Source: Paracoccus laeviglucosivorans (GTDB taxonomy: Bacteria > Pseudomonadota > Alphaproteobacteria > Rhodobacterales > Rhodobacteraceae). From it: a stretch of DNA of 64,000 nt. The position numbers and the translations under genes are program-made. The notes under the pieces are model-generated. The model made no database searches and was not told the DNA's origin. It was given only the letters and a program-made list of their open reading frames with translations. Shown here in pieces: positions 18,061-26,924 of the stretch (within the stretch, counting starts at the first letter, position 1; each line of letters opens with the position of its first letter). The stretch is from NCBI RefSeq assembly GCF_900182695.1, contig NZ_FXTK01000017.1:33130-97129 (forward strand), given 5' to 3'.

Positions 18061-18335
18061 CGCATGATCACCTCATCCGCGGCCAGCATCGGCATGGTGA
18101 TGCGCAAGGGACCGGACGGCGTTTCGGGCTGCGTCGCGGCCTCTGCCAGCGCATCGGCAATATCGTCCAGCGCCGCCGAAACACGCGCCAGCAGCCGCGC
18201 GCCTTCCTCGGTCGGGCGGGTCGATCTGGTGGTGCGGGCCAGCAAGCGCACGCCCAGATCCTCCTCAAGCTGCGTCACCGCATGACTGACGGCAGAGGGG
18301 GCGATCCCAAGACGATCGGCAGCGCCGCGAAAGCC
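18061..18335 (-). pseudogene. Internal fragment of a LysR-family regulator
   Basis: On the minus strand the stretch from GFRGAADRLGIAPSAVSHAV through LGVRLLARTTRSTRPTEEGA to GPLRITMPMLAADEVIM is a typical LysR helix-turn-helix plus linker. The first helix residues and all of the effector domain are missing. The frame reads through upstream into unrelated sequence as far as 18473 and ends at a TAG at 18057-18059 inside the neighbouring fragment. It cannot encode a working regulator. It lies between two unrelated plus-strand fragments. Confidence 0.8.
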
Positions 18336-18506
18336 GCCAAGTTCGGCCGCCGGGATTTCGAACGCGCGGTGCTGGATGATCTGCCCCTTGGCCGCATCGG
18401 AACGGATGCGGAGGCGGCAGCGGTCGCGCTGTTCCTGCTGTCGGACGATGCAAGCTATGTCACGGGCAGCCAATATGCCGTCGATGGCGGGCTGGTCATG
18501 CAGTGA
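18336..18506 (+). pseudogene. C-terminal fragment of a short-chain dehydrogenase
   Basis: About 56 codons ending at TGA 18504-18506 encode the SDR tail: DLPLGRIGTDAEAAAVALFL, then DDASYVTGSQYAVDGGLVMQ, the standard C terminus of classical SDR oxidoreductases. The Rossmann motif, catalytic Tyr-x-x-x-Lys and everything upstream are absent. Open frame upstream on the same frame passes through the antisense LysR fragment and is not SDR-like. It is the third member of a three-gene deletion mosaic. Confidence 0.78.
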
Positions 18507-18513
18507 CAGTGCG

Positions 18514-18543
18514 AAAAACGCCGCCCCACGGGCGGGGCGGCGT
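18514..18543 (-). terminator. Rho-independent terminator of the AbgB-MFS operon
   Basis: A 10-bp perfect stem, ACGCCGCCCC at 18518-18527 with GGGGCGGCGT at 18534-18543, loop of 6. On the minus strand it is followed by TTTTT, and it lies 9 bases after the stop of the M20 hydrolase gene, a textbook position. It also separates this operon from the gene fragments on the other side. Confidence 0.85.
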
Positions 18544-18551
18544 CGATATAC

Positions 18552-19943
18552 TCAGCGCAGTCGCTGCGGCGTAGCCTCGGGCGGGATCAGGGGCAGATAG
18601 CTTTCACCGGCCAGCTGCTCCTTGTGTTCCGCCTTGGCCGTGCCCAGCAGATCGGGGTCGGTCAGCGCCCTGACCGCCGAGGCCGCCAGCACTTTTCCGG
18701 CCTGAAGCATCCCCTTATGGGCATAGCCGCTTTTGCCCTGGCTGACCATTTGCCAGGTGTGGGGCGGCGTGCCGTAAGCCTCGGTCGCGACATAGACCTG
18801 ACCTGTCGGCACCAGCCAGCTGACATCGCCCACATCGGTCGAGCCGTGCAGGAAGGTGGGTTCCTCCTCGAACGGGTTCAGGTCTTCGGACAGGATCTTG
18901 CCGCGCTTGGCGATGCGCGATTGCACCTCGGCCGCGAAGGTCTTCTGGATGCGGCTCGCGAAATCCTTTTCGCTGTTGGAAAAGGTCGGAGTGCCGAATT
19001 TCTCAAACTCGCCATGCATCATCCGCGCCAGCGTGACGTTGGGCACCAGATCGGCCGAAGCGGCGTCAAAGGTGATCTCAAGCTCGGTTCCGGTCATCAG
19101 CGCCGCGCCACGGGCAACGTCCTTAACCCGCTCGGTGATGTCGCGGACCTGATCCATGCGCGGGGCGCGGACCTTGTAAAGCACCTGTGCGTGCGACTGC
19201 ACGACGTTCGGCGCGCGGCCACCGGCGTCGGTGATCGCGTAATGGATGCGGCCGTCCTGAATGATATGTTCGCGCAGATAGTTCGCACCCACATTGGTCA
19301 GTTCCACCGCGTCCAGCGCCGAGCGCCCCAGATGCGGCTCGAACCCGGCATGGGCGCTGGTGCCGCGAAAGGTGAAATACAGCTGGTTCGTCGCCAGCAT
19401 CCTTGCGTTATAGGCAAGGTTTTCATCCCACGGATGCCACGTAAATGCCACGTCCACACCGTCGAACAGACCTTCGCGTGCCATATAGGCCTTGCCGCCG
19501 CCACCTTCCTCGGCGGGGCAGCCGTAAAAGCGGATCGTGCCTTTCAGGTCCAGCTCATCCTTGCAGGCTTTCAGCGCCAGAATGGCCGCAAGCGCGCCGG
19601 TGCCCAGCAGGTTGTGGCCACATCCATGCCCGTTGCCGCCCTGCTGGATCGGATCATGCTGCGTCACGCCGCTTTGCTGGCTAAGCCCGGTCAGCGCGTC
19701 GAATTCGCCAAGGATCGCGACGACCGGATGGCCCGAGCCGTAGCTTGCGACAAAGGCCGTCTCGATCCCGCCGGCCTGCCGGGTGACCTGAAAGCCCGCG
19801 GCCTCCAGCTCATCGGCCAGCAGGGCTGCGGATTGCGCTTCTTCATAGCGGATTTCGGCAAAGGACCAGATGCGGTCCGCGACGGATTTCAGGTTTTCGG
19901 CATTCGCCGCAACGCTGCGCTCGATGATGTCGATATAGGTCAT
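18552..19943 (-). CDS. M20-family amidohydrolase, AbgB-like (aminobenzoyl-glutamate utilisation type)
   Basis: A 463-residue metallo-amidohydrolase. Metal ligands are visible in GGNGHGCGHNLLGTGALAA and CPAEEGGGGKAYMAREGLFD, and the dimerisation-domain motif is FRGTSAHAGFEPHLGRSALD. Length and the late THGSTDVGD-type segment (here LHGSTDVGDVSWLVPTGQ) match the AbgB group, which cleaves amide bonds such as p-aminobenzoyl-glutamate; the substrate here is unproven. It starts one base after the MFS gene stop, so importer and hydrolase are coupled. No AbgA or AbgT gene is adjacent. Confidence 0.9.
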   Translation of the reverse strand: MTYIDIIERSVAANAENLKSVADRIWSFAEIRYEEAQSAALLADELEAAGFQVTRQAGGIETAFVASYGSGHPVVAILGEFDALTGLSQQSGVTQHDPIQQGGNGHGCGHNLLGTGALAAILALKACKDELDLKGTIRFYGCPAEEGGGGKAYMAREGLFDGVDVAFTWHPWDENLAYNARMLATNQLYFTFRGTSAHAGFEPHLGRSALDAVELTNVGANYLREHIIQDGRIHYAITDAGGRAPNVVQSHAQVLYKVRAPRMDQVRDITERVKDVARGAALMTGTELEITFDAASADLVPNVTLARMMHGEFEKFGTPTFSNSEKDFASRIQKTFAAEVQSRIAKRGKILSEDLNPFEEEPTFLHGSTDVGDVSWLVPTGQVYVATEAYGTPPHTWQMVSQGKSGYAHKGMLQAGKVLAASAVRALTDPDLLGTAKAEHKEQLAGESYLPLIPPEATPQRLR

Positions 19944-19944
19944 T

Positions 19945-21168
19945 TCAGACAGCTTGTTCCGTGTTTTTCTTGGCGTGAATTGCGGGGAAAGTCATCGCGA
20001 TGGCGACGACGACCAGCGCGCAGGCAACGATCACGCTGAACGCGATGCCATAGTTCTGTCCGGTGGCGGCCAGCACCCAGCCGATCAGCATGGGGGACGC
20101 GAACGACCCAAGCTGCGCCAGCGAGTTGATCAGCCCCGTCGCGGTTCCGACCGAATTCGACGGGAAGTGCTTCATGATCGTAGTGAACACGCTGATCGAA
20201 ATGGCGTTCAGGAACACGTTCGAGACGGTCAGATAGGCAAAGGCCAGCGGGATCGATTCCGCATTCGCCATCAGGTAGATGAAGATTGCCGCGACGGTGG
20301 CACCAATGCAGATCAGGTATTTTTCCTTTTGGTGGAAAAAGCGGTCCAGCAACCAGCCGCAGGTCAGGAACGAGATGAAGCCCATGGTCGGCGGGATCAT
20401 CGAATAGACGCCCATTTCCATCATGCTCATGCCCTTGACCTTGACCCAATAGGACGGCAGCCACGACTGAAGGCCCCAGAACACGATGTTGGTAAAGAAA
20501 TAGCAGGACGCGATTTTCCAGGTCAGCGTATTCTTCAGCAGCGTCTTGATGCGCTGTTTTTCCGAGACCTTCGCCTCGCCCGATTTGGCGACCAGCGTTT
20601 CCGAGCGGGGCGGCATGATGCAGTAAAGTGCGATCGACATGACAACGCCGACGATGCCCAGCACAATGAACATCATGCGCCAGCTATGCCACGCGATCAG
20701 GCCGGTGATGATGACCGAACCCAGCGCGAAGCCGACCGAAGCGCCCGATTGCAAGACGGATTTCGCCCGCGCCATCTTTGATTTCTCAAAGTTCTCGGTG
20801 ATCGCGACCGAGCCGCCGGCGGGAAAGACCGCCTCGCCCGCGCCGGTGACGGCACGCGCGGCCGCCAGACCAAAGGCGCTGCCGACAAAGCCACAGGCGA
20901 CCGTGCCCAGCGACCAGACCGCGACCGCCGACGACAGCACGCGCCGCGAACCCAGCCGGTCCACCAGATAGCCGCCGATCAGCTGCGTCATCGAATAAGC
21001 CAGAAAGAACGCCGAGATGATCATCCCCTGATGCTCGGGCGTGATGCCAAACTCCTCGCTGATCGGAATGATCGCGATGTTGATGGCGGTTTTATCGAGG
21101 AAGCCGATGACCCAGCACAGGAACAACATTCCTATGATGACGTGGCGGCGCTGAATTTTTGCGAACAT
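19945..21168 (-). CDS. MFS transporter, anion:cation symporter-like
   Basis: A 407-residue protein with about 12 membrane segments. FLDKTAINIAIIPISEEFGI, the loop GGYLVDRLGSRRVLSSAVAV and RAVTGAGEAVFPAGGSVAI are typical of the ACS subfamily, which imports organic anions such as sugar acids and phthalates. It is the first gene of an operon with the AbgB-like hydrolase, so it probably imports the amide conjugate or the acid that the hydrolase acts on. The ATG at 21168 has no strong Shine-Dalgarno match, with GAGC nearby. Confidence 0.9.
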   Translation of the reverse strand: MFAKIQRRHVIIGMLFLCWVIGFLDKTAINIAIIPISEEFGITPEHQGMIISAFFLAYSMTQLIGGYLVDRLGSRRVLSSAVAVWSLGTVACGFVGSAFGLAAARAVTGAGEAVFPAGGSVAITENFEKSKMARAKSVLQSGASVGFALGSVIITGLIAWHSWRMMFIVLGIVGVVMSIALYCIMPPRSETLVAKSGEAKVSEKQRIKTLLKNTLTWKIASCYFFTNIVFWGLQSWLPSYWVKVKGMSMMEMGVYSMIPPTMGFISFLTCGWLLDRFFHQKEKYLICIGATVAAIFIYLMANAESIPLAFAYLTVSNVFLNAISISVFTTIMKHFPSNSVGTATGLINSLAQLGSFASPMLIGWVLAATGQNYGIAFSVIVACALVVVAIAMTFPAIHAKKNTEQAV

Positions 21169-21230
21169 GAGCGACCCTGTTGAGTTGGTTTTTTCTGCTC
21201 TGTGACGGTTTGTCGCGAAACTCTATGGAG

Positions 21231-21266
21231 GATCGCACAGTATTTCGGATAAAGATCTGTGCAATC
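21231..21266. promoter_or_regulatory. Inverted repeat in the divergent promoter region
   Basis: GATCGCACAG (21231-21240) and CTGTGCAATC (21257-21266) are inverted copies with 9 of 10 bases matching and a 16-base spacer, lying between the divergent MFS and regulator genes. This looks like a dimeric operator, possibly for the neighbouring PucR-type regulator. Confidence 0.5.
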
Positions 21267-21280
21267 ATACATGGCGTGAC

Positions 21281-23203
21281 ATGCAGACCGATTTTCTTTC
21301 ACATCCACTGATACGCGACTTGCGGCAAGTGACGGGGCTGACGATGACGCATCGCGATGTCGCAGCACGGTCGGACGCGGCGGTGCTGATCAGCACGGAG
21401 CGATGCGATGCGGGACACTCCACCGTCATCGCGGATCATTCTTATCACACTGGAAAAATTACGGAATTCACGTTTTCTGCCCCGAACCCTGCTGCGGTCT
21501 GCGCGGCCATTCAGGCCGCAGTGCAGGCGGCCGTCGCGGATCATCAGGGCCGGATGATTTCCATGCTGGCCTCGATCAATGCCGAGGTGATCAATTCGCT
21601 CGACGGCACCGAAATCGTGCGCAACGTGCTGCATGAGGTCCGGCATGTGCTTGGGGCCTGCGATTCCGGGGTGCTGCGGCTGTATGATGAAAAAAGCGGC
21701 TTTCTGCTTCCCGTGGCGCAGGAAGGGCTTCCCGAAGAATATCGGCAATATCGCCTGCTGCCCAACGAATCGATCTCGGGCGAGGTGTTCTCGACCCAGC
21801 GCGCTGCGCTTTTGAACGGCCGCGCGGACATCATTGCCGCCCATCGGGTCATGCGGCCCGAAAGCCAGTCGTTCATGGAGCGGTCGGACATCGCCAATGC
21901 GCTGATGTGCGTTCCAGTCGTGACCGAGGGCAAATGCCTGGGCACGCTGACCACGCTTTGCTTTTCGCCCGAAGGCAGGTTCGCGCCGTTTGATCTGGCA
22001 ATCCTGCAATCCTTGGCGGCCCAGATTGCCATCGGCTATCGCCGCTCGCAAAGCTATCAGGAAGCGCTGGCGACATCCCGCCACCTTGAGGAAACACGCG
22101 AGGCGCTGACGCGCAAGAACCACGATCTGGACCGCGCCGTATCCCTGCACGAAGCGCTTTTGCACATTTTCGCCTCGGAAACCGGGCTGGCGGCGCAGCT
22201 TGATGCTGTTGCGCGCCTTTACCGGGTCGAATTCCGCTTTGAGAGCGTCCTTGGACTTGCGCATCGGACAAGCGGTTGGCGGGACGCGGACGAAGCCCAT
22301 GCGCTGACCCAGACGGTCGAGGCGGCGGGGATTGCCGTTGGTCGCTTTCTGGTCCGCATCAAGGGTGATCCGGGTGTGCTGCGCGCGCTGTTTGGCACGG
22401 TTGCCGCATTCATGGCACTGGATTTCATGCGCAACCTGTCGCAGCTTGACCTGCTGAACGCCCGCAAGGGCGCATGGTTCGATCAGTTGACCAGCAGCCG
22501 CGATGATCGTCGCCCGACCCAGTTCGGATTTCACCCCGACCGCCACATTCAGGTGATGATGGCGGATCTGCCGGATGACGGATCGGTGTTTGGCCCTTAC
22601 CGCGTGCTTTCTGCGCTGCAGGAAGCACTGCCGATCCGCAATGTGCTGGCCTTTCACCGGGACGAAGGGATCGTGCTTACAATCTCGGCCTCGACGGCGG
22701 CGGCGCTGGAACGCAACATTGTGGCCGCGGCCAAGGCGGCTGCGGATATGGGGCTGCATATGGGCGCCAGCACGGCGCGCGAGCAGTTCGACAATCTGGA
22801 CGAAGCGGTGACCGAGGCACGGCAGGCCGCACATGCGCAACAGCGGCGCAATCAGGCGGGGCTGTTGCGATATCGCGATATGGGCATCGAACGGCTGTTC
22901 ACGGACCGCACCCGGAATGAGATTCTGGACTTCAGCCGCCAGATCCTTGCGCCCCTGACCCAGCCGCGACATCGCCAGCTGCATCAGACGCTGATCCGTT
23001 ACGTGGCCGAGGGAAAGTCCGCCGCGCGAACCGCGCAGGCGCTGAACATCCATCCCAACACGCTTTATCAAAGGCTTCAACGGATCGAGGCGCTGATCAG
23101 CCGCAGCCTGTCGGACCCTGCCGATTACACCCTGCTTAGCCTTGCCTGCCAGCTTGAGGCAGAATACGGCGCAGGCCCCATCTTCGATCCAGATACGCGC
23201 TGA
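21281..23203 (+). CDS. GAF-domain transcriptional regulator with PucR/CdaR-type C-terminal helix-turn-helix
   Basis: A 640-residue regulator. Residues about 85-250 form a GAF sensor (MISMLASINAEVINSLDGTE, ALMCVPVVTEGKCLGTLTTL), followed by a coiled-coil-like stretch (EETREALTRKNHDLDRAVSL). The C terminus carries the PucR helix-turn-helix LIRYVAEGKSAARTAQALNI then HPNTLYQRLQRIEALI. The first 80 residues match nothing I know. It diverges from the MFS-AbgB operon across a 112-base gap holding an inverted repeat, so it probably senses the transported compound and controls that operon. Confidence 0.88.
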   Translation: MQTDFLSHPLIRDLRQVTGLTMTHRDVAARSDAAVLISTERCDAGHSTVIADHSYHTGKITEFTFSAPNPAAVCAAIQAAVQAAVADHQGRMISMLASINAEVINSLDGTEIVRNVLHEVRHVLGACDSGVLRLYDEKSGFLLPVAQEGLPEEYRQYRLLPNESISGEVFSTQRAALLNGRADIIAAHRVMRPESQSFMERSDIANALMCVPVVTEGKCLGTLTTLCFSPEGRFAPFDLAILQSLAAQIAIGYRRSQSYQEALATSRHLEETREALTRKNHDLDRAVSLHEALLHIFASETGLAAQLDAVARLYRVEFRFESVLGLAHRTSGWRDADEAHALTQTVEAAGIAVGRFLVRIKGDPGVLRALFGTVAAFMALDFMRNLSQLDLLNARKGAWFDQLTSSRDDRRPTQFGFHPDRHIQVMMADLPDDGSVFGPYRVLSALQEALPIRNVLAFHRDEGIVLTISASTAAALERNIVAAAKAAADMGLHMGASTAREQFDNLDEAVTEARQAAHAQQRRNQAGLLRYRDMGIERLFTDRTRNEILDFSRQILAPLTQPRHRQLHQTLIRYVAEGKSAARTAQALNIHPNTLYQRLQRIEALISRSLSDPADYTLLSLACQLEAEYGAGPIFDPDTR

Positions 23204-23363
23204 CACGCCCATGCTGTCCGCAGCGCCACAGGGGCCGGCCATCTTGGCGCTGCAGGGACTATTTCATGGAACCGGCTTGCATCTGGATATATGCGCCAGA
23301 TCGCCAGATTCGACTGGCAGACCTCTCCCCCGATTTCCAAGACATTTGATCAAGGACATTTCC

Positions 23364-24296
23364 GTGCAGCGCATGCAATTGAGCGGGATCCACATGATGG
23401 TGATCGCGACCGCGTGTTTCACACTGAACGACACCGCGCTGAAACTGGCAATGGCCGAAATCCCGCCTTTTCAGGCGCTGTTCATGCGTGGCATCGGGGT
23501 CGTGGTCTTGGGGATGGTGCTGCTGCGCCCGTTCGGCCTGCGCCGCGCGGCCCGCATGATGCTTGAGCCGCAGGTGCAGGCAAGAAACTTCTTCGAGCTG
23601 CTTGCGGCCCTGGGCTTCGTCTTTGGGCTGGCCCATGCGCCGATCGCCGACCTGACGGCGTTGGGACAAACCTCGCCGCTGATCCTTTTGCTGGGTGCCG
23701 TGGCGTTTTTCGATGAAAAGCTGCGGCCTGCCCAGATGGGCCTGATCGTCGCGGCCTTCATGGGGGCGCTTCTGGTTGCGCAGCCCGGACTTTCGGGATT
23801 CAGCCCGTATTCGCTTCTGGGTCTGTGGGCCGCTGTTGCCGTTGCGGCACGCGACCTGCTGGGCCGCCGTATCCGCCCCGAAGTGCCCGGTCTGGTCATC
23901 GCCGTCGGCGCTGGCGCGATGGAGGTCATGGGGGCGGGCATCGCGGGTGCCCTGACCGAAAGCTGGGTGGTCCCCTCGGCGGGCACCTTGCTGCTGACGC
24001 TGATCTCCAGCGCGTTCCTGATGACCGCCCATTGGCTGATCGTCAGGATTTACCGCGTGTCCCATGTCACGGCGGTCGCGCCGTTTCTTTACGCCGCGAC
24101 GGTCTGGGCGCTGCTTTCGGGATGGCTCGTCTTCGGCTCGGTTCCGAACGAACTGGCGCTGGTCGGGATGCTGGTCATCGTGACGACGGGCGGCGCGCTG
24201 GTCGCACCCGAATTCTGGGCACGGCGCAGGTCGGCGCCAAAGGGCGGTTTGGCCACAAGGGCGATCCGGCTTATGTCGCGCGGCCTGCGGGCCTGA
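23364..24296 (+). CDS. EamA/DMT-superfamily transporter
   Basis: A 310-residue membrane protein with about ten hydrophobic segments in two EamA repeats: HMMVIATACFTLNDTALKLA at the start, FGLAHAPIADLTALGQTSPL at the end of the first repeat, and FLMTAHWLIVRIYRVSHVTA in the second. I chose the GTG at 23364 because AAGGA precedes it; an ATG at 23373 is the alternative. The frame is open further upstream but without membrane segments. Such proteins usually export metabolites or amino acids. It converges on the MarR-GNAT gene, sharing 26 bases at the 3' ends. Confidence 0.88.
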   Translation: MQRMQLSGIHMMVIATACFTLNDTALKLAMAEIPPFQALFMRGIGVVVLGMVLLRPFGLRRAARMMLEPQVQARNFFELLAALGFVFGLAHAPIADLTALGQTSPLILLLGAVAFFDEKLRPAQMGLIVAAFMGALLVAQPGLSGFSPYSLLGLWAAVAVAARDLLGRRIRPEVPGLVIAVGAGAMEVMGAGIAGALTESWVVPSAGTLLLTLISSAFLMTAHWLIVRIYRVSHVTAVAPFLYAATVWALLSGWLVFGSVPNELALVGMLVIVTTGGALVAPEFWARRRSAPKGGLATRAIRLMSRGLRA

Positions 24297-25227
24297 CGAA
24301 ACGCTGTTCGCGAACCTTTGTCCCCCATTGCGCGCCGACCACTTCGTCGGCCAGCGCAAAGCCCGCCCGTTCATAAAGCCGACGCGCGGCATCAAGACCG
24401 GCAAAGGTATCCAGATGCGTTTCGGCAAAGCCGTATCCATCGACAAATGCCATCGCCGCCGCCAGCAGCTGGCGTCCCGCTCCTGCACCGTGCAACGCCT
24501 GATCCACGACGAACCAGCGTAGATGGGCCTTGCCCCCGCCCAGATCCTCGCCGTCGATGGCGATTGAGCCGCTGATCACGCCGTCATGGACCACGGTCCA
24601 GACGCGATTGCAGTCACGGTCCAGACGATTGCTGAATTCGGCAAGACCGGCAGCGACGCGGGATTCGAACAGCTGACCAAAGCCATGTTCCCGCGCATAG
24701 AAATCGATATGCAATTGCGTGATCCGGGCGATCAGGCCCGGCTGATAGCCCTGAACCAATGACAATTGCGGCCGTTCGTCGGTCCGGCTGCGCCCGCCCA
24801 AGGCGTCTGCATAAAGCGCTAGTCCTTGCAGGACGACGCCGGTCTGGTGAACAGGCAGTCGCGCAATCGCATCCGACACTTGTCGCTGGGCAAAGTCATG
24901 GATACCGGCGACCGACACCTTGCCCGATGGCGTCAGGGCAAGGATTTTCGCGCGGCCGTCTGCGGGGTTCGGCCGCTCTTCGATCAGCCCGGCGTCCACC
25001 AGTTTGCGCAGCATCCGGCTGACGCTTGATTTATCCAGCCTCAGCCGCGCTGCAAGATCGGCAGCAGTGGCGCTACCGCCTTCCACCTCGATCAAGGCAT
25101 GGACCGAAGACGGCGGCAGCGTGGTCCCGGCGATCGAGCCATTCATAAAGCCTAGCTCGCGCACCAATGCCCGAGACGCTGACCGGATGGCGCTGATGGT
25201 TGTGTTGCTGGAAACCGGCATCGTCAT
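24271..25227 (-). CDS. MarR-type regulator fused to a GNAT acetyltransferase
   Basis: A fusion of about 318 residues. The N-terminal half is a MarR winged helix (ADLAARLRLDKSSVSRMLRK, then GLIEERPNPADGRAKILALT). The C-terminal half is a GNAT domain with the acetyl-CoA site VVDQALHGAGAGRQLLAAAM and the late LDAARRLYERAGFALADE. The frame opens at a TTG at 25257, but that start lies inside a perfect palindrome; ATG 25227 (or 25221) is better. The operator just upstream points to autoregulation. The acetylated target is unknown. Confidence 0.88.
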   Translation of the reverse strand: MTMPVSSNTTISAIRSASRALVRELGFMNGSIAGTTLPPSSVHALIEVEGGSATAADLAARLRLDKSSVSRMLRKLVDAGLIEERPNPADGRAKILALTPSGKVSVAGIHDFAQRQVSDAIARLPVHQTGVVLQGLALYADALGGRSRTDERPQLSLVQGYQPGLIARITQLHIDFYAREHGFGQLFESRVAAGLAEFSNRLDRDCNRVWTVVHDGVISGSIAIDGEDLGGGKAHLRWFVVDQALHGAGAGRQLLAAAMAFVDGYGFAETHLDTFAGLDAARRLYERAGFALADEVVGAQWGTKVREQRFVRPAGRAT

Positions 25228-25240
25228 CGGGCATATCCAT

Positions 25241-25261
25241 ATAGTTGCATAACGCAACTAT
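25241..25261. promoter_or_regulatory. MarR-type palindromic operator
   Basis: ATAGTTGC (25241-25248) and GCAACTAT (25254-25261) form a perfect 8-bp inverted repeat with the 5-base spacer ATAAC. It ends 14 bases before the likely ATG of the MarR-GNAT gene, where a bound dimer would block transcription. The TAGTTGC half-site is like operators of other MarR proteins of this size. Confidence 0.75.
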
Positions 25262-25354
25262 ATTCCGATTGTTTTTGCGGTTTCAAGATGGATTTGACGC
25301 GCGGGGTCGTTGATGGTGGACCGGCATGACATTCGACAAGGGGGAGACAGCCGA

Positions 25355-26140
25355 ATGAACCGTCTTAAACAACGCATCACCGCAGGCGAACAGGTCGCCG
25401 CAGCCTGGGTCGGACTGGGCAACCCCGACATCGCCGAGATCATGGCCCGCCACGGCTGGAACACGCTGGTCATCGACGGCGAACACGGTGTGGGCGATCT
25501 GGACGATTGGGTGGCCGTCGCCCGTGCCGCCGAAGCGGCCGGGGCGGATGTGGTGCTGCGTGTGCCGGACGGGTCCGAAACTTTGCTGAAACGGGTGCTG
25601 GACCGCGGGTTCCGGTCGCTGATCGTGCCAATGGTGAACACCCCCGAACATGCCCGCGCCATCGTCGGTGCCTGCCGCTATCCCGCGCTTGGCCGTCGCG
25701 GCTATGCGGCGCCTGTGGTCCGCGCCTCGGGCTGGGGCGCGCGTCCGGGTTATGCGCGCAACGAAGCGGCGGATGAGTTGCTGCTGATCTTGCAATGCGA
25801 ACATATCGAGGCGGTCGAAAACCTGCCCGAAATCGCCGCCTTGCCGGGTGTGGACATGCTTTTCATCGGCCCCAATGATCTTGCAGGCTCGATCGATCAT
25901 CTGGAACGCATGATGGAGCCCGCCCCGCAAGAACTGCTACGCCGGATCGAGGCGGGCGCGGCGGCGGCAGGAAAGCCGCTTGCCACGATCACGGGCGCGG
26001 GGCGCGACTGGGACAAGCTTCGCGCGCTTGGCTATCGCTTCATCGTCGGGCCAAGCGACATCTCATTGCTGATCGCGGGCGCCCGAGGTGCGGCGGCCGA
26101 GCGTGACCAGACCGTGGCGCAGGTGGTGCGCGCCTACTGA
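25355..26140 (+). CDS. HpcH/HpaI-family aldolase
   Basis: A 261-residue class II pyruvate-dependent aldolase. Motifs are NTLVIDGEHGVGDLDDWVAV, IVPMVNTPEHARAIV, GRRGYAAPVVRASGWG, and the metal-binding Glu and Asp in ILQCEHIEAVENL and DMLFIGPNDLAGSI. Family members split or join pyruvate and an aldehyde, as in hydroxyphenylacetate or 2-keto-3-deoxy-rhamnonate breakdown. The ATG at 25355 follows GGGGGAGACAG and is preferred to an ATG 45 bases upstream. It is isolated between a divergent regulator and a two-component gene, so its pathway is unclear. Confidence 0.92.
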   Translation: MNRLKQRITAGEQVAAAWVGLGNPDIAEIMARHGWNTLVIDGEHGVGDLDDWVAVARAAEAAGADVVLRVPDGSETLLKRVLDRGFRSLIVPMVNTPEHARAIVGACRYPALGRRGYAAPVVRASGWGARPGYARNEAADELLLILQCEHIEAVENLPEIAALPGVDMLFIGPNDLAGSIDHLERMMEPAPQELLRRIEAGAAAAGKPLATITGAGRDWDKLRALGYRFIVGPSDISLLIAGARGAAAERDQTVAQVVRAY

Positions 26141-26203
26141 CACCGCGCCGTCTGCGCGACCGGCGCATGTGTGGTCGCTGACGGAAAGCACCGGGGAAAT
26201 GCC

Positions 26204-26860
26204 GTGCGGATATTGCTGATCGAGGATGACAATGACCTTGGGGCGGCGGTGCGGGAACGCATCGGCGCGCAGGGCCATGTCGTCGATTGGATGACGCTGC
26301 TGGCGGATGCGGAAGCCTGCATGGACACCATAGGCTATGATCTGGTGCTGCTGGACATGATGCTGCCCGATGGCAGGGGCATCGACTTTCTGCGCGCGCT
26401 TCGCCGTCGCGGCGGGCATGTTCCCGTCATCATCCTGACGGCGATGGACCGCATCTCGGAAAGGATCGCCGGGCTGGATGCGGGGGCGGATGACTATCTG
26501 GTCAAACCCTTCGATCTGGCCGAGCTTTCGGCCCGGATCGGCGCGGTCGGGCGGCGCTATAACGGCAATCCCAGTCCGCTGACCCGGATCGGCGCATTCG
26601 ACATCGACCTTGCCCGCCGCGCGATGACCGGACCAGACGGGCCGGTCACGCTAAGCGCCACGGAATGGATCGTGCTGGAAACCCTGCTGTCCGGCTCCGG
26701 GCGTCCGATCAGTCGGGCGATGATCGAGGATAGGCTGTATTCCTTTGACCAGGGCGTCGAAAGCAACACGGTCGAGGTCTATGTCAGCCGCCTGCGTCGC
26801 AAATTGGGCCGCGACTGCATCCAGACCCAGCGCGGCATCGGATACAGCATCATCATCTAA
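26204..26860 (+). CDS. Two-component response regulator, OmpR/PmrA type
   Basis: A 218-residue response regulator. The receiver domain has the acidic pair in LLIEDDNDLGAAV, phosphorylation Asp in YDLVLLDMMLPDGRG and Lys in DDYLVKPFDLAEL. A C-terminal OmpR winged helix follows (SATEWIVLETLLSGSGRPIS, then NTVEVYVSRLRRKLG). A GTG at 26204 preceded by CCGGGGAA is preferred over a longer frame from 26171. It is the first gene of a run ending with the histidine kinase at 29499, so the pair is split around three lipid-modification genes. Confidence 0.92.
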   Translation: MRILLIEDDNDLGAAVRERIGAQGHVVDWMTLLADAEACMDTIGYDLVLLDMMLPDGRGIDFLRALRRRGGHVPVIILTAMDRISERIAGLDAGADDYLVKPFDLAELSARIGAVGRRYNGNPSPLTRIGAFDIDLARRAMTGPDGPVTLSATEWIVLETLLSGSGRPISRAMIEDRLYSFDQGVESNTVEVYVSRLRRKLGRDCIQTQRGIGYSIII

Positions 26861-26924
26861 GCCGTTCAGTTTCCTTTCAGCTTCATGGGTTCATTGTGCC
26901 TTCGGATAACCGACGGGGGCTAAG

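Noticed and set aside
21299..23242. Long minus-strand open frame opposite the GAF/PucR regulator gene
   Set aside because: It has no recognisable domain and is rich in Arg, Gln and His. The plus strand has a clear GAF and PucR protein. It is an antisense shadow typical of GC-rich DNA.
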